Of a stretch of DNA of 64,000 bases, positions 24,696 through 36,068 are shown piece by piece. The DNA is from Tenebrio molitor (lineage: Eukaryota; Arthropoda; Insecta; Coleoptera; Tenebrionidae). The position numbers were made by a program, and so were the translations under genes. Below the pieces are notes generated by a model that worked only from the letters and a program-made list of their open reading frames with translations, did no database searches and was not told where the DNA came from. Location of the stretch: contig NC_091047.1 in assembly GCF_963966145.1 (NCBI RefSeq), positions 22,568,001-22,632,000 on the forward strand. The letters run 5' to 3'. Within the stretch, counting starts at the first letter, position 1; the number at the start of each line of letters is the position of its first letter.

Positions 24696-25631
24696 AATAT
24701 TAAGAAGTTGCGATTTTGATAGAGAGAGATGGCTAGAGAAGAGAGAGATAGAGGAAAAAGGGTGAAAATAAGATACAGGAAAATACAGATAAACGGGGAA
24801 TAGTTTACATAAATGGAATGAGAGAGAAGAGAAACTGAAGAAAAAAAAGGAGAAAAGAAGAGAAGACGAACCGGCGAGAAAAGGTATAAAGAGAAGGTGA
24901 AAAAAAAGGTAGATGGACAAAAAAAACGGAAACCGGAAAAGAAGCACAAAGGGGAACACAAGAAAGAAGATCCGAAAGGAGAAGCTAAAGTGAGGAGCAC
25001 TATATTGGAAGGAAATACGTAAGACAATTCTAGATAATGGGTCTGGCAGAAACATGGGTTGAAGAAGGGAGCTGGAAAAAAAATAGAAAAGTCGCTACCG
25101 AAAGCGTACAAATGGCAAGGTGAAGGGGCAAAAAGAGAAAAGAAAAAGAAAAAAGCTACCGAGGGAATAATAACAGGGGTGAAATTGGGGATTGAAGAAA
25201 AGCGACAAGAAAAGGGAGAAGAAGAAGGATGCATGGAAAGAAAAGGTCATATAGGCAACAAATGGTGGAAAATAATGCAATATACAGTAAAAAGATGAAG
25301 ACAACAAGAAGACGTGTCGAAGACGCAATGCAAGAAAACAGGAAAAAGATTGTACACATACTCTTGGGAGGGGACTTCAACGGGAGAAGAGGAGAAAGAA
25401 GAGCCAGAAATTGGGAAGAGGCGAACCATTAGGAAAGAGGAAAGGGAATAGCAAAAGAAACAAGAAAGAAAAATGAGTGGTGGGACAAAGAATGTGAACA
25501 ATTGAAGAAGCAAGCAGTAGAAGCGTTAAGAGAATTGAGAAAATAGAGGGAAAGAACAGACAAGGAAAGGGGTGGGGGATAAAAATAAAACTGGTGGAAT
25601 TTTTTTTTTTTTGAATATTAAGAAGTTGCGA
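24696..25631 (+). mobile_element. LINE insertion bounded by 18-bp direct repeats
   Basis: AATATTAAGAAGTTGCGA occurs exactly at 24696-24713 and at 25614-25631, bracketing about 900 bp of purine-rich sequence that encodes LINE ORF2 pieces on the plus strand. The simplest reading is a target-site duplication. Oddly, the downstream end is a run of about twelve T, not poly(A), although the coding strand is plus. Confidence 0.65.
25036..25590 (+). pseudogene. LINE ORF2 fragment: APE-type endonuclease and following linker, frameshifted
   Basis: In successive frames the sequence gives MGLAETWVEEGSW, then (after a shift in an A run near 25078) IEKSLPKAYKWQGEGAKREK, GIITGVKLGIEEK and GNKWWKI. A further shift gives VHILLGGDFNGRRGE and later NEWWDKECEQLKKQAVEALR. 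This order (LAETW, KG/KAY.W, GG/TGV, a long insert, WWK, GGDFN, EWWD.EC) is that of the apurinic-like endonuclease and its linker in insect non-LTR retrotransposons. GDFN carries the catalytic Asp/Asn pair used to nick target DNA. Reverse transcriptase is absent. At least two frameshifts and several stops make it inactive. The large Phe/Ser/Leu frames on the minus strand here are shadows. Confidence 0.75.
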
Positions 25632-28600
25632 CTTTGGAGTAAAGGTAAAACTTGTCACACCCGGTGACAGTTTTTCAAAAGAAGGGGCAAAGTATCACTT
25701 TTAATCCCTTGGGAGTAAAAACACAACTGATTAAATTAGTGCCAAAATAGAATAAAGTAATGAATGCACAACATTAAAAAAGAACAAAAGTGAGTTTTAT
25801 ATTAATACATTTATGTAAACATCACTGCATCCATTTATATGGAATGTCATGTCAAGAAGAAAAATCTAGTGCTTTGTTTTGTTCTTTTTGCAAAAAAATC
25901 TTTTACGATTAAAAAATTAAAGTGCATTGGGTCGTGCAAAAATAACGTATACCTACTCGTATACCACGGGACCAAGTGCCTTTTCATCTCTCGCGTAATT
26001 ACTGCCCTCGCTGCCCTGCGACACAACTACAAGATTTAAAATCATGAAATTTAATTTTACATAAAATACATGTATTATTATATTTCTTGTCTTGGATGCG
26101 TTATATATAATCAACAGTTTTCAGAAATGGTAGACAGATGCATTTCACAAACTGCAATAATTTATTGTTCTGGTTAGTTTTTTACATTTACTTCTTGTTA
26201 ATAAAATATGATGGAAAACCTCACTAAAGCACGAAAACGTCTTTATTGTGGTGAAATTCAAGTTATAAATAAACCAGCAAGAAATCCAGTACTGTAGGAG
26301 ACACTCTCGAAAAATATCTAAAACATCTCACACCTCCTCCGGCTTGCTTTCATGAAGCAAAACACGTTTGCTTGAAATTTTAGATGAGATCTTGGATTCC
26401 GAGTGTAGATCGTTGTTGTCAGAATTGTAATTCCAACAATCCTCATTAGCGTTTTCTTAAAGTCTTTTATACCAATACACGTAATAAAAGATGTGTATAA
26501 TTAGCCTTTAAATAACAATATAGCTAAAACATTGAAAATTAAAATCTTAAATACTCCTCCAACTGAAATAACAGTTTTTCAGAAAATTTATCTGCAAATA
26601 ATGACGGCGTACGAACGAACCGTTCAATAAAACGTATACATTATTATGAGCTCTCCTTGACCGCCAACTCCTCCGATGGCCTTAATCTTGCATTACGGTG
26701 CAGTTTAATTTAACTAACGTTGTTATGTTAAATGGAAAAGACGGTATTCAGTATTAAACTCTATCTATATGCAAAGAAGAGCTCTTAAGCGATAACCATA
26801 AATAGCAAACTTTCAACACACATTGTGCAGTCGAACTGTGTGACGCAAAAACTTTAATTACCTTATAAATATTGCAGCGAAAATCTCTCGGGTTGAATAA
26901 AACATGGCCGCAGATGGAAAAGTGAATCGAAACAATGTGTTCCAGACCCGCACCCTATCCCCTTTTCAGTTATTAATCTATGCGGCGCGCATTTATTGTC
27001 GCTTTTTTACAATCTCAACATGCATAATAATAATGGCATTAGGTCATTAGGCCGCCATGGAATGTCATTACAAAACGTGAATGAGATTTTTCAATAATTC
27101 AACATGACATATCATGCCACAAGACTGGTGCAATACTTTGAAATTCACGGTTCACTTGTTCAACGTTAAATCTTCTCTATTTACTTTACCAAATTGAAAC
27201 TCTTCAATTTCTCTTTGTTGATTTTCGTGATTTTCAAATTGTCTAAAACTCTAGTACTCCAGAAGTCTGAAAGTGCGCCTGGCACCCCTTCTACATGTGT
27301 TAGGTGGTCACGTGATGTGTACATTTCAACTTGCAACCTTGCCTAACATCAATAGACTAAACAAGGGTGAGGGAATACAAATCTATTAAGATACGGGTTT
27401 CGCCCTTGGCACCCCGTATTTGCTGTCAAAATAATTGTATTAATGCCAGAATAAATCACCGAATGAAAGCAATTCGAGAAATCTTATGAAAAACACGTGT
27501 CTAAAATTTAACCAAATTAAAACTATTTGTTTGAAGCCAGTTCCTCCCCTCCATTGCTTATTTTATTTAAAAGCTTGGCCAATCATACTGGCAAATTGTT
27601 ACTGTCTCATTGCCCACCACAAAATTAACCAATGAACACAACTCACGGTAATAAACTTTGAAGACACTACGAATATAATTATATTATATAATTTAATTTA
27701 AATTTATGTAAAAATATTAAGGTAATACATACCTACATATGTTTAAAAAACAATTGGTGGAATTTATGAGCTGTATGTCTTAGCAGTTTGCAGCTAGGAG
27801 TAGATACATATTTTTGATTTGTGGTTTGTATGTTTTTATTTTATTTATTGTATACTATTTTTTATATTTACTTATTCATTTTAGAAAATGTATGTTTTCT
27901 CCTAGGATTAAAAGTACTTTTCATCCTAGGCTTAACAATTTTACTTGCAACAAATAGTTTAACAGTTCGTTGATTTGAAGAAAACAACCAAATATGTAAA
28001 GAAAACAAAAGCCAAAACTGTCTCTTTGGTTACACGAATATTTCAATAAAACGTTGGTTTTAAAATTTTAACTGTAAGTACTTACCTATGAGTTTCGTGC
28101 TTTTCCTTTATTTGGTTCGAGAAAAATAGTATGTGTCATTCGGATTAAAAGTGACAGTTTTCTTATATTTATTGCATTTAATTATGAGCTAGATGAAGTT
28201 AGCTACTATACTTGATGAGCAATAGATATTTTCTTGAATTTCTTTTTTGTTTATTTGCCATTTGTGCTCACCCTAAGTGGACTTGCTTTACCAGGTAGTG
28301 AATAATAATGATGCATTAAATTGATTATCTGATACGTAGCTGAGCTTTAAGCAGAAAAATAGTAGCTTTTTACACGTTTCCTTGCAACTTGAATTTCAAG
28401 CGTCAAGCTTGCAATAAAGCAGAACAGGTTTCCACTACAGCGTGCCATCATTTACAAACAACAAATTAAGACTGATTTATCAGTTTCTTTATGCAGACGA
28501 CGTATGATTGTAGGGTGATAATGAAATTATCGTTTAAACCGAGATCGCACTTATCCCGTTGCGGTAAAAAGCAATAATTCCAGTGGGCATCCCATCAACG

Positions 28601-29693
28601 ACGAGCATTTCCTTTACAAAGGCGTCTTGCTCGAAATGAATGAAACATTGTATACCACGCATTTTTTTTTTCATCTCTGGCAGTATTACAGCAAGCTATT
28701 ATTGTGATGACGAACAAACGTCCTTTTCTGAAGATATTATCCTTTGTGTTTTAATCGAACAGCAGGCATCAGTTTGTCGAGACAGCACCAATAACGATCT
28801 TTGTTCGACAGCACCTCCAGCAATTCATACACGCTGCACTGACCACATGAGTACAATATCATACACCTAGTTATTATTAGTTGCACTTCCTCGAGTCAAA
28901 GAACCGAATAACGAAATTCGCATGCGAAGAGAAAATCCGTCATTCTCTGACATATTTCCGAATATTAAAATCCCTCTGAATCCATCGCGGGAGCTCGCTC
29001 CGTCAGGATTCTCGTCCTCCTGCGAGGAGCAATAAGGAAGGAACAAGGCGTACCCGGGAGATCCCAATCGGCCGCATCGGCTGTATAATAACGATATAAC
29101 CACGTGACCGGAATGACAATCCGTGACTAGACAAGATCTCACCGCCGTTGGCCTTCAACATGTTAAAGAAGAGATCTGCCATCTAACGACATACGTGAGC
29201 GACTAATGTACATTACAGAACCGGCAGAGGGATGGGAATGTTCCTGCCGTGGACACGTTATTGTGCGACATCCATCAAAAAGTGGCCATTTTGCATGGGA
29301 AACACGTTACGAACGTTGCTCGGTTTCGATGCGTTTGGGCGTTTGATGAATTTCCCTTGTCTTGTGAAACAAATCATCACGGACAGGCGATGTTTGCATT
29401 GTGCGTTCGCCATCATGGATACGGACAAAGAGACGATCGGGCATTAACTGATTGCCACATTATGGAAGATGAAGGAAACTACATCTTCTAAGTGCACATG
29501 CCTCGACGTCTTGATTCAATTATTGCTGTACCACGACTGGATTTTCATCAATCTCAACTGTTAAAAACCAAACAATCTTCTCCAAGCTCGAAAAATTGAA
29601 AGAACAATTCCACTAGGTCAACACAAAATAATACAAGAAAATACAATTGTCTTGGTTCTCTATAACCAAGTGAATATCTTGTGCACATACATA
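25632..29693. other. Gene-free; GC-richer island from 28.5 kb
   Basis: AT-rich with unassigned short frames up to 28.5 kb. Beyond it, overlapping frames on both strands (28867-29142 minus; 29232-29491 plus, two frames) show no family signature. Confidence 0.4.
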
Positions 29694-29957
29694 CCTACTG
29701 TTTTCTCAATTTCGTTGTAGGTCGTAAAATTTTATTGCATATTATAGACGATTAACGGGCACAATGGTAGAGTTTGAAAAGGTTGGGAAGCGGCGCGTGC
29801 CATTTACCGTACAATGCAAATATGCAAAATGTACAATACAACCCTGCTTAAAATATTACCTGCTAGTGATAAACTAGGATTTATAAGCCCTGCAAGATCT
29901 TTAACTTAAAGTACTATAAAATTTTACGACCTACAACCAAATTGAGCAAACAGTACT
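29694..29957. repeat. Inverted repeat, arms of about 40 bp
   Basis: TTGTAGGTCGTAAAATTTTA at 29715-29734 pairs with TAAAATTTTACGACCTACAA at 29918-29937. Matching continues outwards through CTCAATTT and TACTGTTT. An outer piece ACAAGAAAATA near 29632 also has a counterpart at about 29966-29976, separated on the left by about 45 extra bases. Possibly a MITE with an insertion in its left end. Confidence 0.65.
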
Positions 29958-30018
29958 TCCTTATATTTTCTTGTGTAGTTAAGGCGTTTACAATCTAAAT
30001 TCTACGTCGTAATGTGTC

Positions 30019-30165
30019 TTCAAAAAAATGTGTGGTCAAGTTGCCTGGTGCTTGCTTTTATTCCCGTTAACGCACAACGCAGCTTCATCAGCTGTCAAAT
30101 ATGTATTCCCTGGAACAGGACGAAAGGGTGGCAGTGGGACCATCAATACATATTTCAGAAACCGT
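30019..30165 (+). repeat. Solitary copy of the 5042/6751 repeat end
   Basis: Shares CAAAAAAATGTGTGG, CTTGCTTTTATT(C/T)CCGTTAACG, CAGCTGTCAAATAT and TATTTCAGAAA with the two inverted ends at 5042-5195 and 6583-6751. No partner end was seen within 2 kb. Confidence 0.7.
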
Positions 30166-31892
30166 TGACATATTTACTTTGAGAAATAACATAAAATAAT
30201 ACCAACATTTCAAATTAACATTTATAAATCGCATTAGACGTTAAGCTCTAACAGTAAAAATTAAAAGAGTAGGATTAACATTCACCCAAAACAGGCTATT
30301 CATTTATATCCATAAAAAAAATCGTTAGCAAATTTTAGACGCGTAGTTGCACAAATACAAAAGAAAAAATCAGATTCCATTTTTTAAAATGGGTATAAAA
30401 CAAATGCTAATGCTGATTTATGAATTCGCTGAGAGAATACAAAACATCGTAATTAATTTCTCACGATTTGGTCGCCCACATTCATTCCCTTTCTGTATCC
30501 TCTCCCAACACGGCGGACTTCAGATGAAAACATTTTCTTGAAAGGATTACAAACAAGCGAACTGTTTTTAATTTGTCAACGTCAAAGCGCTGGGAACGTG
30601 CTTTGAAAAAAGAAACGAGCCGACACAAATTTTCAAAAGATTCGAATCTGAACGACAAATTAATTTCGACATTTCGTGCTTCCGCCTTTATTAAAAATTT
30701 ATCATCCGACCGCATTCTCTTAAGGGCATTTATTATCGCATTGTTCACGCTCTCGTCCCCCAATCAAATTAGTTTTAAGGACACGAGAGAGGAGCGACAA
30801 TGGATTGCCGATCTAGTATTTATTTCCTACATATGTAGAAGAACATAAATGAAGATTTACTGCGATGGGCCGTCCTCCTTGGCATCGCTGTCGGATTTGG
30901 GGGTTGAAATCTAACCATCTAACGCGGTGACTCACCACATTCGGAATTTAAATTACAAGAAGTTATTATTCCACGCTGCGCAATTAAAATTTGTTAAGGT
31001 ACGAATCGTAAAATTGTTACCGTCATTATCTTTTATTGTCCAATAAAATTTGAAAACGTGTGGAACCGGATCGAGTTGCACGAGGCGCCTCTTTGATACA
31101 AATAATGTTTTTCCAGGTATCCATTTTATTGGGATTAGTCGCAGTACCATTAGCAATAATTGGCGATTTATGCGCCGTATTTGGTCACCTAAATTAATAC
31201 AACGATCGGAAAAAAATGCATCGGCGAGCGGTTATAAAAATAAAAATTAATGGTTATGGTTTTATCCATTGGGGAATTGCGCTTACTTCATTCTGTAAAA
31301 TGGAATATTTTTCTTTTCGACCGATTAAAACATGCGATACCGCCATTTATTCAAGCGTAGAAAAACTACATCAATGATGAAAGAATTCCATTTTTTTGAA
31401 ACCAATTCGATATGCAAATTTTAAGTGAACATAACACCGAAGAACAAATGTTCTCAATGTTTCTCTGATGCATTTTACACCATTACTACCACTACTACAA
31501 ATCTAAATGAGTTCACGCATCAGCAAACAAGTAGCGATAAAGAAGTTCTTGTGAAAATGGGTTTTAATGGACACAGTTAAGTGAAAACATATTTTTTAAA
31601 TTTTGTTAGCAATTAGTTCAATGAGAAACTACGTATGCAACATGTGTAAAAAGCACAAGTGGGAGGTATATACGCACGACCGCAGCGAGTATTGTATCCC
31701 ACGGGCAAAGAATGCTTTATACACAATTTATCATTGTCTTTGCAAAATAAAATTATTAACAAAGTTGCAAATATGAATTAGGTAGAAAAATTAATTCATA
31801 CGAGTATTGCAGCATTAAGTTGGCACTACCAGGAAAAGTAACTAGCCGCGCTTATAAGGTATGTGGAACTTATGACAGATTTTTCACTAACA
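30166..31892. other. Gene-free; GC-richer patch at 30.4-31.2 kb
   Basis: Frames on opposite strands overlap each other (30482-30763 minus and 30573-30848 plus), so at most one could be real. Neither has a recognisable domain. Confidence 0.4.
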
Positions 31893-32475
31893 TATAGGGT
31901 GATTCAAGTTTTACCACCGGAGCAAAAACACCCACTTCTAATCGATTTAAAATTCTCAAAAAATTCATTAATGATTGTGTATCGCTGTAGAACAGTTTGT
32001 GAAAATTTCAAATTTTTTAATGAAATTTTTTGAAATAAATGGAATTTGATATTAAAGTGCAAAATTTAGCTATGATTTATTATTAAATTAGGTGGTCACT
32101 TCCACAAAAGAGGTTGGCGTGGGTTGTTTATGGTACACTTTAGGGACTGAAGAATAACTAGAAAAGTTGTCAACAGATGTTTGCCAACAATGAGGTATGT
32201 ATTTATTTATGACACTAGAGTTATAAATCTTGGTCATTTTTCGCTAATAATGTTCATATTGGAATAATTCAAAAACTAGTAATTTTCTTTTGATGCGAAT
32301 TTCATAAATGTGTTCTTTGAATTAATTGTGAATTATGCGCGTGTACGGAAAAAATTTTTTTTTTTCAAAATCGATTTTTTTTGATGCCTTATTTATATCA
32401 AGGGAATGTAACTCAAAAGTTTCATAATTTTTACAAATTTGTTAACAGGGTTTATCGTGCTTGAATCACCCTATA
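31893..32475. mobile_element. 580-bp MITE with short terminal inverted repeats
   Basis: Starts ATAGGGTGATTCAAG and ends CTTGAATCACCCTAT, a perfect 15-bp inverted pair flanked by TA-rich bases. The interior is AT-rich and non-coding. Confidence 0.75.
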
Positions 32476-32476
32476 C

Positions 32477-33081
32477 AGTTCAATCACAAGTTTTAAGCGA
32501 TCCTGAGTGTGACAATCCATATTTAAAACGTTTTTATTATACTCATATTTCATCTTTGCGCATGTCCAAGAAGACAGAAAGGTGCCGTCGCCTGATAGCG
32601 ATGCGATTTTATCAGTATTTTTTTATTGTTATTCATGCTGAATGTCACCCCTAGACCCCATTCCACACAGCGGAAATTCACATGTCACCAAACAGCCACA
32701 AAATTAACTCCGATGACTCAAAAGCCAATCCAACTGCGAGACTCCCAAGACAATAACCCTAAAATATCTCTTATCGTCAAAGTTGTATTATGTCAGCCGT
32801 GATCCTGCATCACTTCAATTTGCATAGCCAATACGAGCCAGTCCACCGAAGTTAAATAATGCATCAGACTTCGCCAATCGAATGCGAATAAGAATGACGA
32901 GGGGGCCCGTCGGGAGACAAAAAAAGAAAACAATCTATAAACTTGTTTTATTCCATATCTGTTTTCGTCATTTCGCCTTTTTACGATCCAACTTCGTTCG
33001 GAAAAATCTCCGGTGAACATTTGTGCGGAACTGATCCACAAATGGTTCAATAACGTACGTGACGAAAATACGCGAACTAAC
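32477..33081 (-). other. Start of the intron downstream of the host exon
   Basis: Begins with the GTTAGT donor on the minus strand. Composition drops from GC-rich coding sequence to ordinary AT-rich DNA within about 100 nt. No acceptor followed by a convincing open frame was recognised here. Confidence 0.5.
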
Positions 33082-33857
33082 CTGATCTTTGCGATCTTCA
33101 CGACGGGCCGATGGGGCGGCTTCCAGACCTTCGACGGCTCCCCTGCGAACTCGACCCTCTTGCTCACGGAGGGACTGCAGAAGTCGGAGCTCTTCATCGA
33201 GGAGTAGCTGCCGTGCACGTTGTCTTGGTGACCGTACGGGGGACTCTTGTAGTGCCTCAAGGACGACAGCGACGGCAGCGTGTTGTACGAGGGGTACCTC
33301 CCCACACTCTGCAAGTTCCTCTCGGTGCTGTCCGACAGTCTCCGCTCCGGCGTCTTGTACCCGCAGGAAAACTGCTTGATCTCCTCGTTCTCGTCGATGT
33401 CCGACATGTAGTGCTCGTTGAAGAAGACGTTCTGGTACTCGGGGGACGCCTCCGCGGAGTGTGACAAGTCGCCGAACTTGTTCCGCAACTCCTGCGCCAA
33501 AGTGTTGACTTCCTCGTATTCCTGCGACAAGACCGAGTCCTTGGACAAGTACTTGCTCCTGTGCTCGTCCTCGCACCCCCTCGACAGGTCCTCGAAGTTG
33601 CGGTGTCTGGGCAAAGGCGAGTTGCCCAGGTTTTCGGACAGGCTTCCGTAGAACGGTCTGAAGTTGGCCCTGCTCAAGATGGGCGACCTGCCGAAGTCCG
33701 TGCTCCTGGAGCTCAGGATCCTGCGGTAGCCGCAGCCGCCGCGGGTCTGCAGGTCGAAGCGCGACGTCATCATGATGTTGGCCATCGGGGGCGGCGTCGG
33801 CAGGGGCAGGTCGGGCAGGCACGACGGCGACTGCGACTTTTCCCGCGCTGGCCGCAT
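33082..33857 (-). CDS. Host protein-coding exon, probably first coding exon of a large gene; product not recognised
   Basis: Translation from the ATG at 33857 gives 258 codons plus two bases before a strong splice donor (CAG|GTTAGT, intron starting at 33081), so the last codon is split after its second base. Base composition is much more GC-rich than the surrounding DNA, as expected for an old coding exon. The peptide has a proline-rich stretch at residues 11-24 (LPDLPLPTPPP), many Ser, Tyr and Arg residues, an acidic patch near 152-160, a basophilic-kinase-like RRLS at 172-175, and a basic C-terminal end (KPPHRPVVKIAKI). It has no signal peptide, membrane segment or enzyme motif, so it looks like a disordered intracellular N-terminal region of a scaffold, signalling or cytoskeletal protein; that role is inference. 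The frame is open upstream to a TAA at about 33972-33974, but this ATG is the first in it and has a purine at -3. Reading past the donor adds about 95 unrelated residues, taken here as intron. I do not recognise the family. Confidence 0.78.
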
Positions 33858-33987
33858 CTCTTTGTTTGGCGGTTTTACGACATTAAAAATGACACAATTA
33901 CTTCGTCGTAAAGACCAGCCTAATGACGGAATTTTTGTGGCTTTATTGCGATAATGTACAATAAAGTTTTATGTGGCCGGAGTAAAA
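33858..33987 (-). other. Putative 5' UTR part of the coding exon, with acceptor site
   Basis: On the minus strand a pyrimidine-rich tract ending CTCCCTTTTAG lies at about 33998-33988. It is the best acceptor between the coding ATG and the donor at 34255. If it is used, the exon runs from 33987 into the coding part with about 130 nt of untranslated leader. The splice pairing is inferred. Confidence 0.35.
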
Positions 33988-34255
33988 CTAAAAGGGAGCC
34001 CACCGGATTCTTTCCGAATAACCGCCAATAAAACCCAAACTCACATTAAACCGTTTATCATAAAAAACCCGATTTTCGGTATTCCATACCGGGAAACACT
34101 TAAAACCTCTTGATGACCGTTTTATTGCTATCATAATGATTCTTGAAGAAATGCACTTGCACCACCACACAGTCAACGCGACGCTCGGTTGTTAAACCCC
34201 ATGTGGACGAATTATCGATTCGCCGCCGCACGTGGTTGGTTCACGTTTGTCTCAC

Positions 34256-34500
34256 CTGATCGACGGGTCCGCCGCCACCGAAGCCCGTCACTCAAAAATC
34301 TTCAAAATGACAGCTCGCCACCGAAACACCACCGCCCGTTGTAAAACTCTCTACGCGCACTGAAAGTGATTAGACATCGCCAATGAGGGGCAACCCTCAC
34401 GGCGATGGGGTGGTCGAGGGTGCGTGTGGGCAAGGGGGTGTCGGGAGGGTTAAACGCGGGACGATGACTAAGCCGGCCGTTCGGTCGACATGATTAGACG
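34256..34500 (-). promoter_or_regulatory. Putative non-coding first exon and CpG-rich promoter region
   Basis: On the minus strand GATCAG|GTGAGAC at 34261-34249 is a near-consensus splice donor. It lies in a GC- and CpG-rich block (about 34180-34500) just upstream of the coding exon, against AT-rich surroundings. The simplest model is a leader exon ending at 34256, an intron of about 270 nt, and the coding exon beginning near 33987. I see no clear TATA box, and the transcription start cannot be placed. The upper boundary given is only the edge of the GC-rich block. Confidence 0.38.
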
Positions 34501-34762
34501 AGAATTTGATATCGGCAAGAGGCGAGCCTCGTGTTTTACATAAAATTTAAATAACCCCCGATTGATTTTCGATTTTGCGACGAAACCGCCAAACTAATCA
34601 CGCCGATGAATTTGTTTATGCGATTATAGAACCCTGACCAGTGGCGTCCCGATCCAAATTCGAAATCGAATTACTGTTATATGGTAATTTGCATTGTGGA
34701 ATCGGCGGGTCCTCTTTCAAAGTTCACTGTCGCAGAAAGGAAGTATACCCGACCCGAAACCC

Positions 34763-34942
34763 GTTCGGTTGTAAAATTAGAATATAATGAGGAGGCACAT
34801 GTAGGATTTCCAAAAGCAATAACACTTTACAGTTCCAAGAGTCAACTCTTTAGCATAACAGATATAAACTAAACTGTAAAGTGTTATTGCTTCTATAAAT
34901 CCCACGTATTCACTTATTATATCTTAATTTTACAACTTGAAC
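34763..34942. repeat. 180-nt hairpin with a perfect 21-bp core
   Basis: The arms at 34763-34834 and 34872-34942 are inverted over about 70 nt. A perfect 21-bp block (34814-34834 against 34872-34892; core CAATAACACTTTACAG) lies next to a loop of 37 nt. Outer arms pair imperfectly (GTTGTAAAATTA, AATATAATGA, GGATTT). It may be a small MITE or a microRNA-type precursor; size, loop and imperfect outer stem are compatible with either. Confidence 0.7.
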
Positions 34943-35677
34943 AACTTTAAGAGACCATCAACGTAGTACAATTCTTTTTGCGACGTGTTTAGTTGTTTAG
35001 TTGCTCGAATTAACAACTTCTCGAAATGTAACTGAATCAAAGAATAGAAGAACTGTTACCTTCTGACGTAACTCGGACAAACTTTAATTTGAAACAAGTC
35101 TTTTATTTGTCGTGACACGTTTACTGTCGTGGTTTCTAAACAAACGACATCATTTTTTTACATGTAATATAAATGTCACACGTGAAATAAATTTTGCATT
35201 TGCTAAGCTGAACAATAAAATTAAATCATAAACGTACACGTTAAGCAATCTTGCATCATAGCTCTTACAATTGAAAGTGTTTTATAGGTACATGTTGGCA
35301 AAAATCTAGAAGTAGATTTTAAAACACTGATCGTCAAAATCTACAATGATTCTTCTGGAGTTACGTTCCACATCTTCATTGAAATCTTAACTAAAATAGC
35401 CACTTGTTTCATTCTGTTTCTATTGAATGACATCCTAAATAGCTTCCAAAACAGCAGCAGACTGATTTTCTCAACCTAAATTTTTAATGACTTTCCGCAA
35501 CTTACTTCTATTGGGGTTTTCATATTAATAACTAGCTACATGTGGTTTATCTATTATTAAAGAATCTTGCATGTTATGTGTCATTGGTGTATTTAAACTG
35601 AAAGCAACGTGGTTGTAAACAGTGTGTTTTGAGGGTATAAACAAAGGCAACATGCTATCTGAAATAGCTATTTACAT

Positions 35678-36068
35678 TAGAGTACGGTAGGTATTTTACA
35701 GCGCGATAACTAGGTTTCAGGCACGAGGTGAAGCCGAGCGCCTCATTAGTTGGAGCGCTGTAAAATACCTACCCTACGACGTTTATATCAAGCGATCAAA
35801 TTAATTTGAAATCGCGTCATCTATGAATTAGAAATCGTATGTCGTTACTTGAACTCCACGCCCCAATAAACACAGTGTGAAACACAAGTTAGGTCTTGAG
35901 AGTTGACATTTCATGTAAACTATTGCATCGTTTGAAATTTGTTACTTCATAAAAATCTGCAAAAGTGCAAAATAAAACATTTGGTCAGCCGTTACAAGGC
36001 TCTATAATCAGGAACGAGGCAAAGCTCAGCCTACTTTTCTCGCTGTAAAATACCCCTACCGTACTCTA
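35678..36068. mobile_element. 391-bp element with terminal and internal inverted repeats
   Basis: Both ends carry TAGAGTACGGTAG, then GTATTTTACAGCG (inverted at the right end, CGCTGTAAAATACCCCTACC, then GTACTCTA). A further inverted copy of the end lies inside (35755-35773), giving a perfect 19-bp hairpin with 35686-35704. The hairpin loop contains GCACGAGGTGAAGCCGAGCG, and a related AACGAGGCAAAGCTCAGC lies near the right end. Non-coding. Confidence 0.72.

Noticed and set aside
24624..25658. Large Phe/Leu/Ser-rich minus frames that look like membrane proteins
   Set aside because: They are antisense to Lys/Glu-rich LINE coding sequence; AAG/GAA-rich DNA always reads as Phe/Ser/Leu on the other strand.
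32968..33822. 284-codon Arg/Ala/Gln-rich minus frame overlapping the host exon
   Set aside because: It is the alternate frame of the GC-rich coding exon; its composition (RPADPRRL, QGLGLVAG) is typical of a frame-shifted reading, and it has no domain.
33089..33911. Several long plus-strand frames opposite the host exon
   Set aside because: Antisense shadows caused by high GC and the codon pattern of the minus-strand exon.
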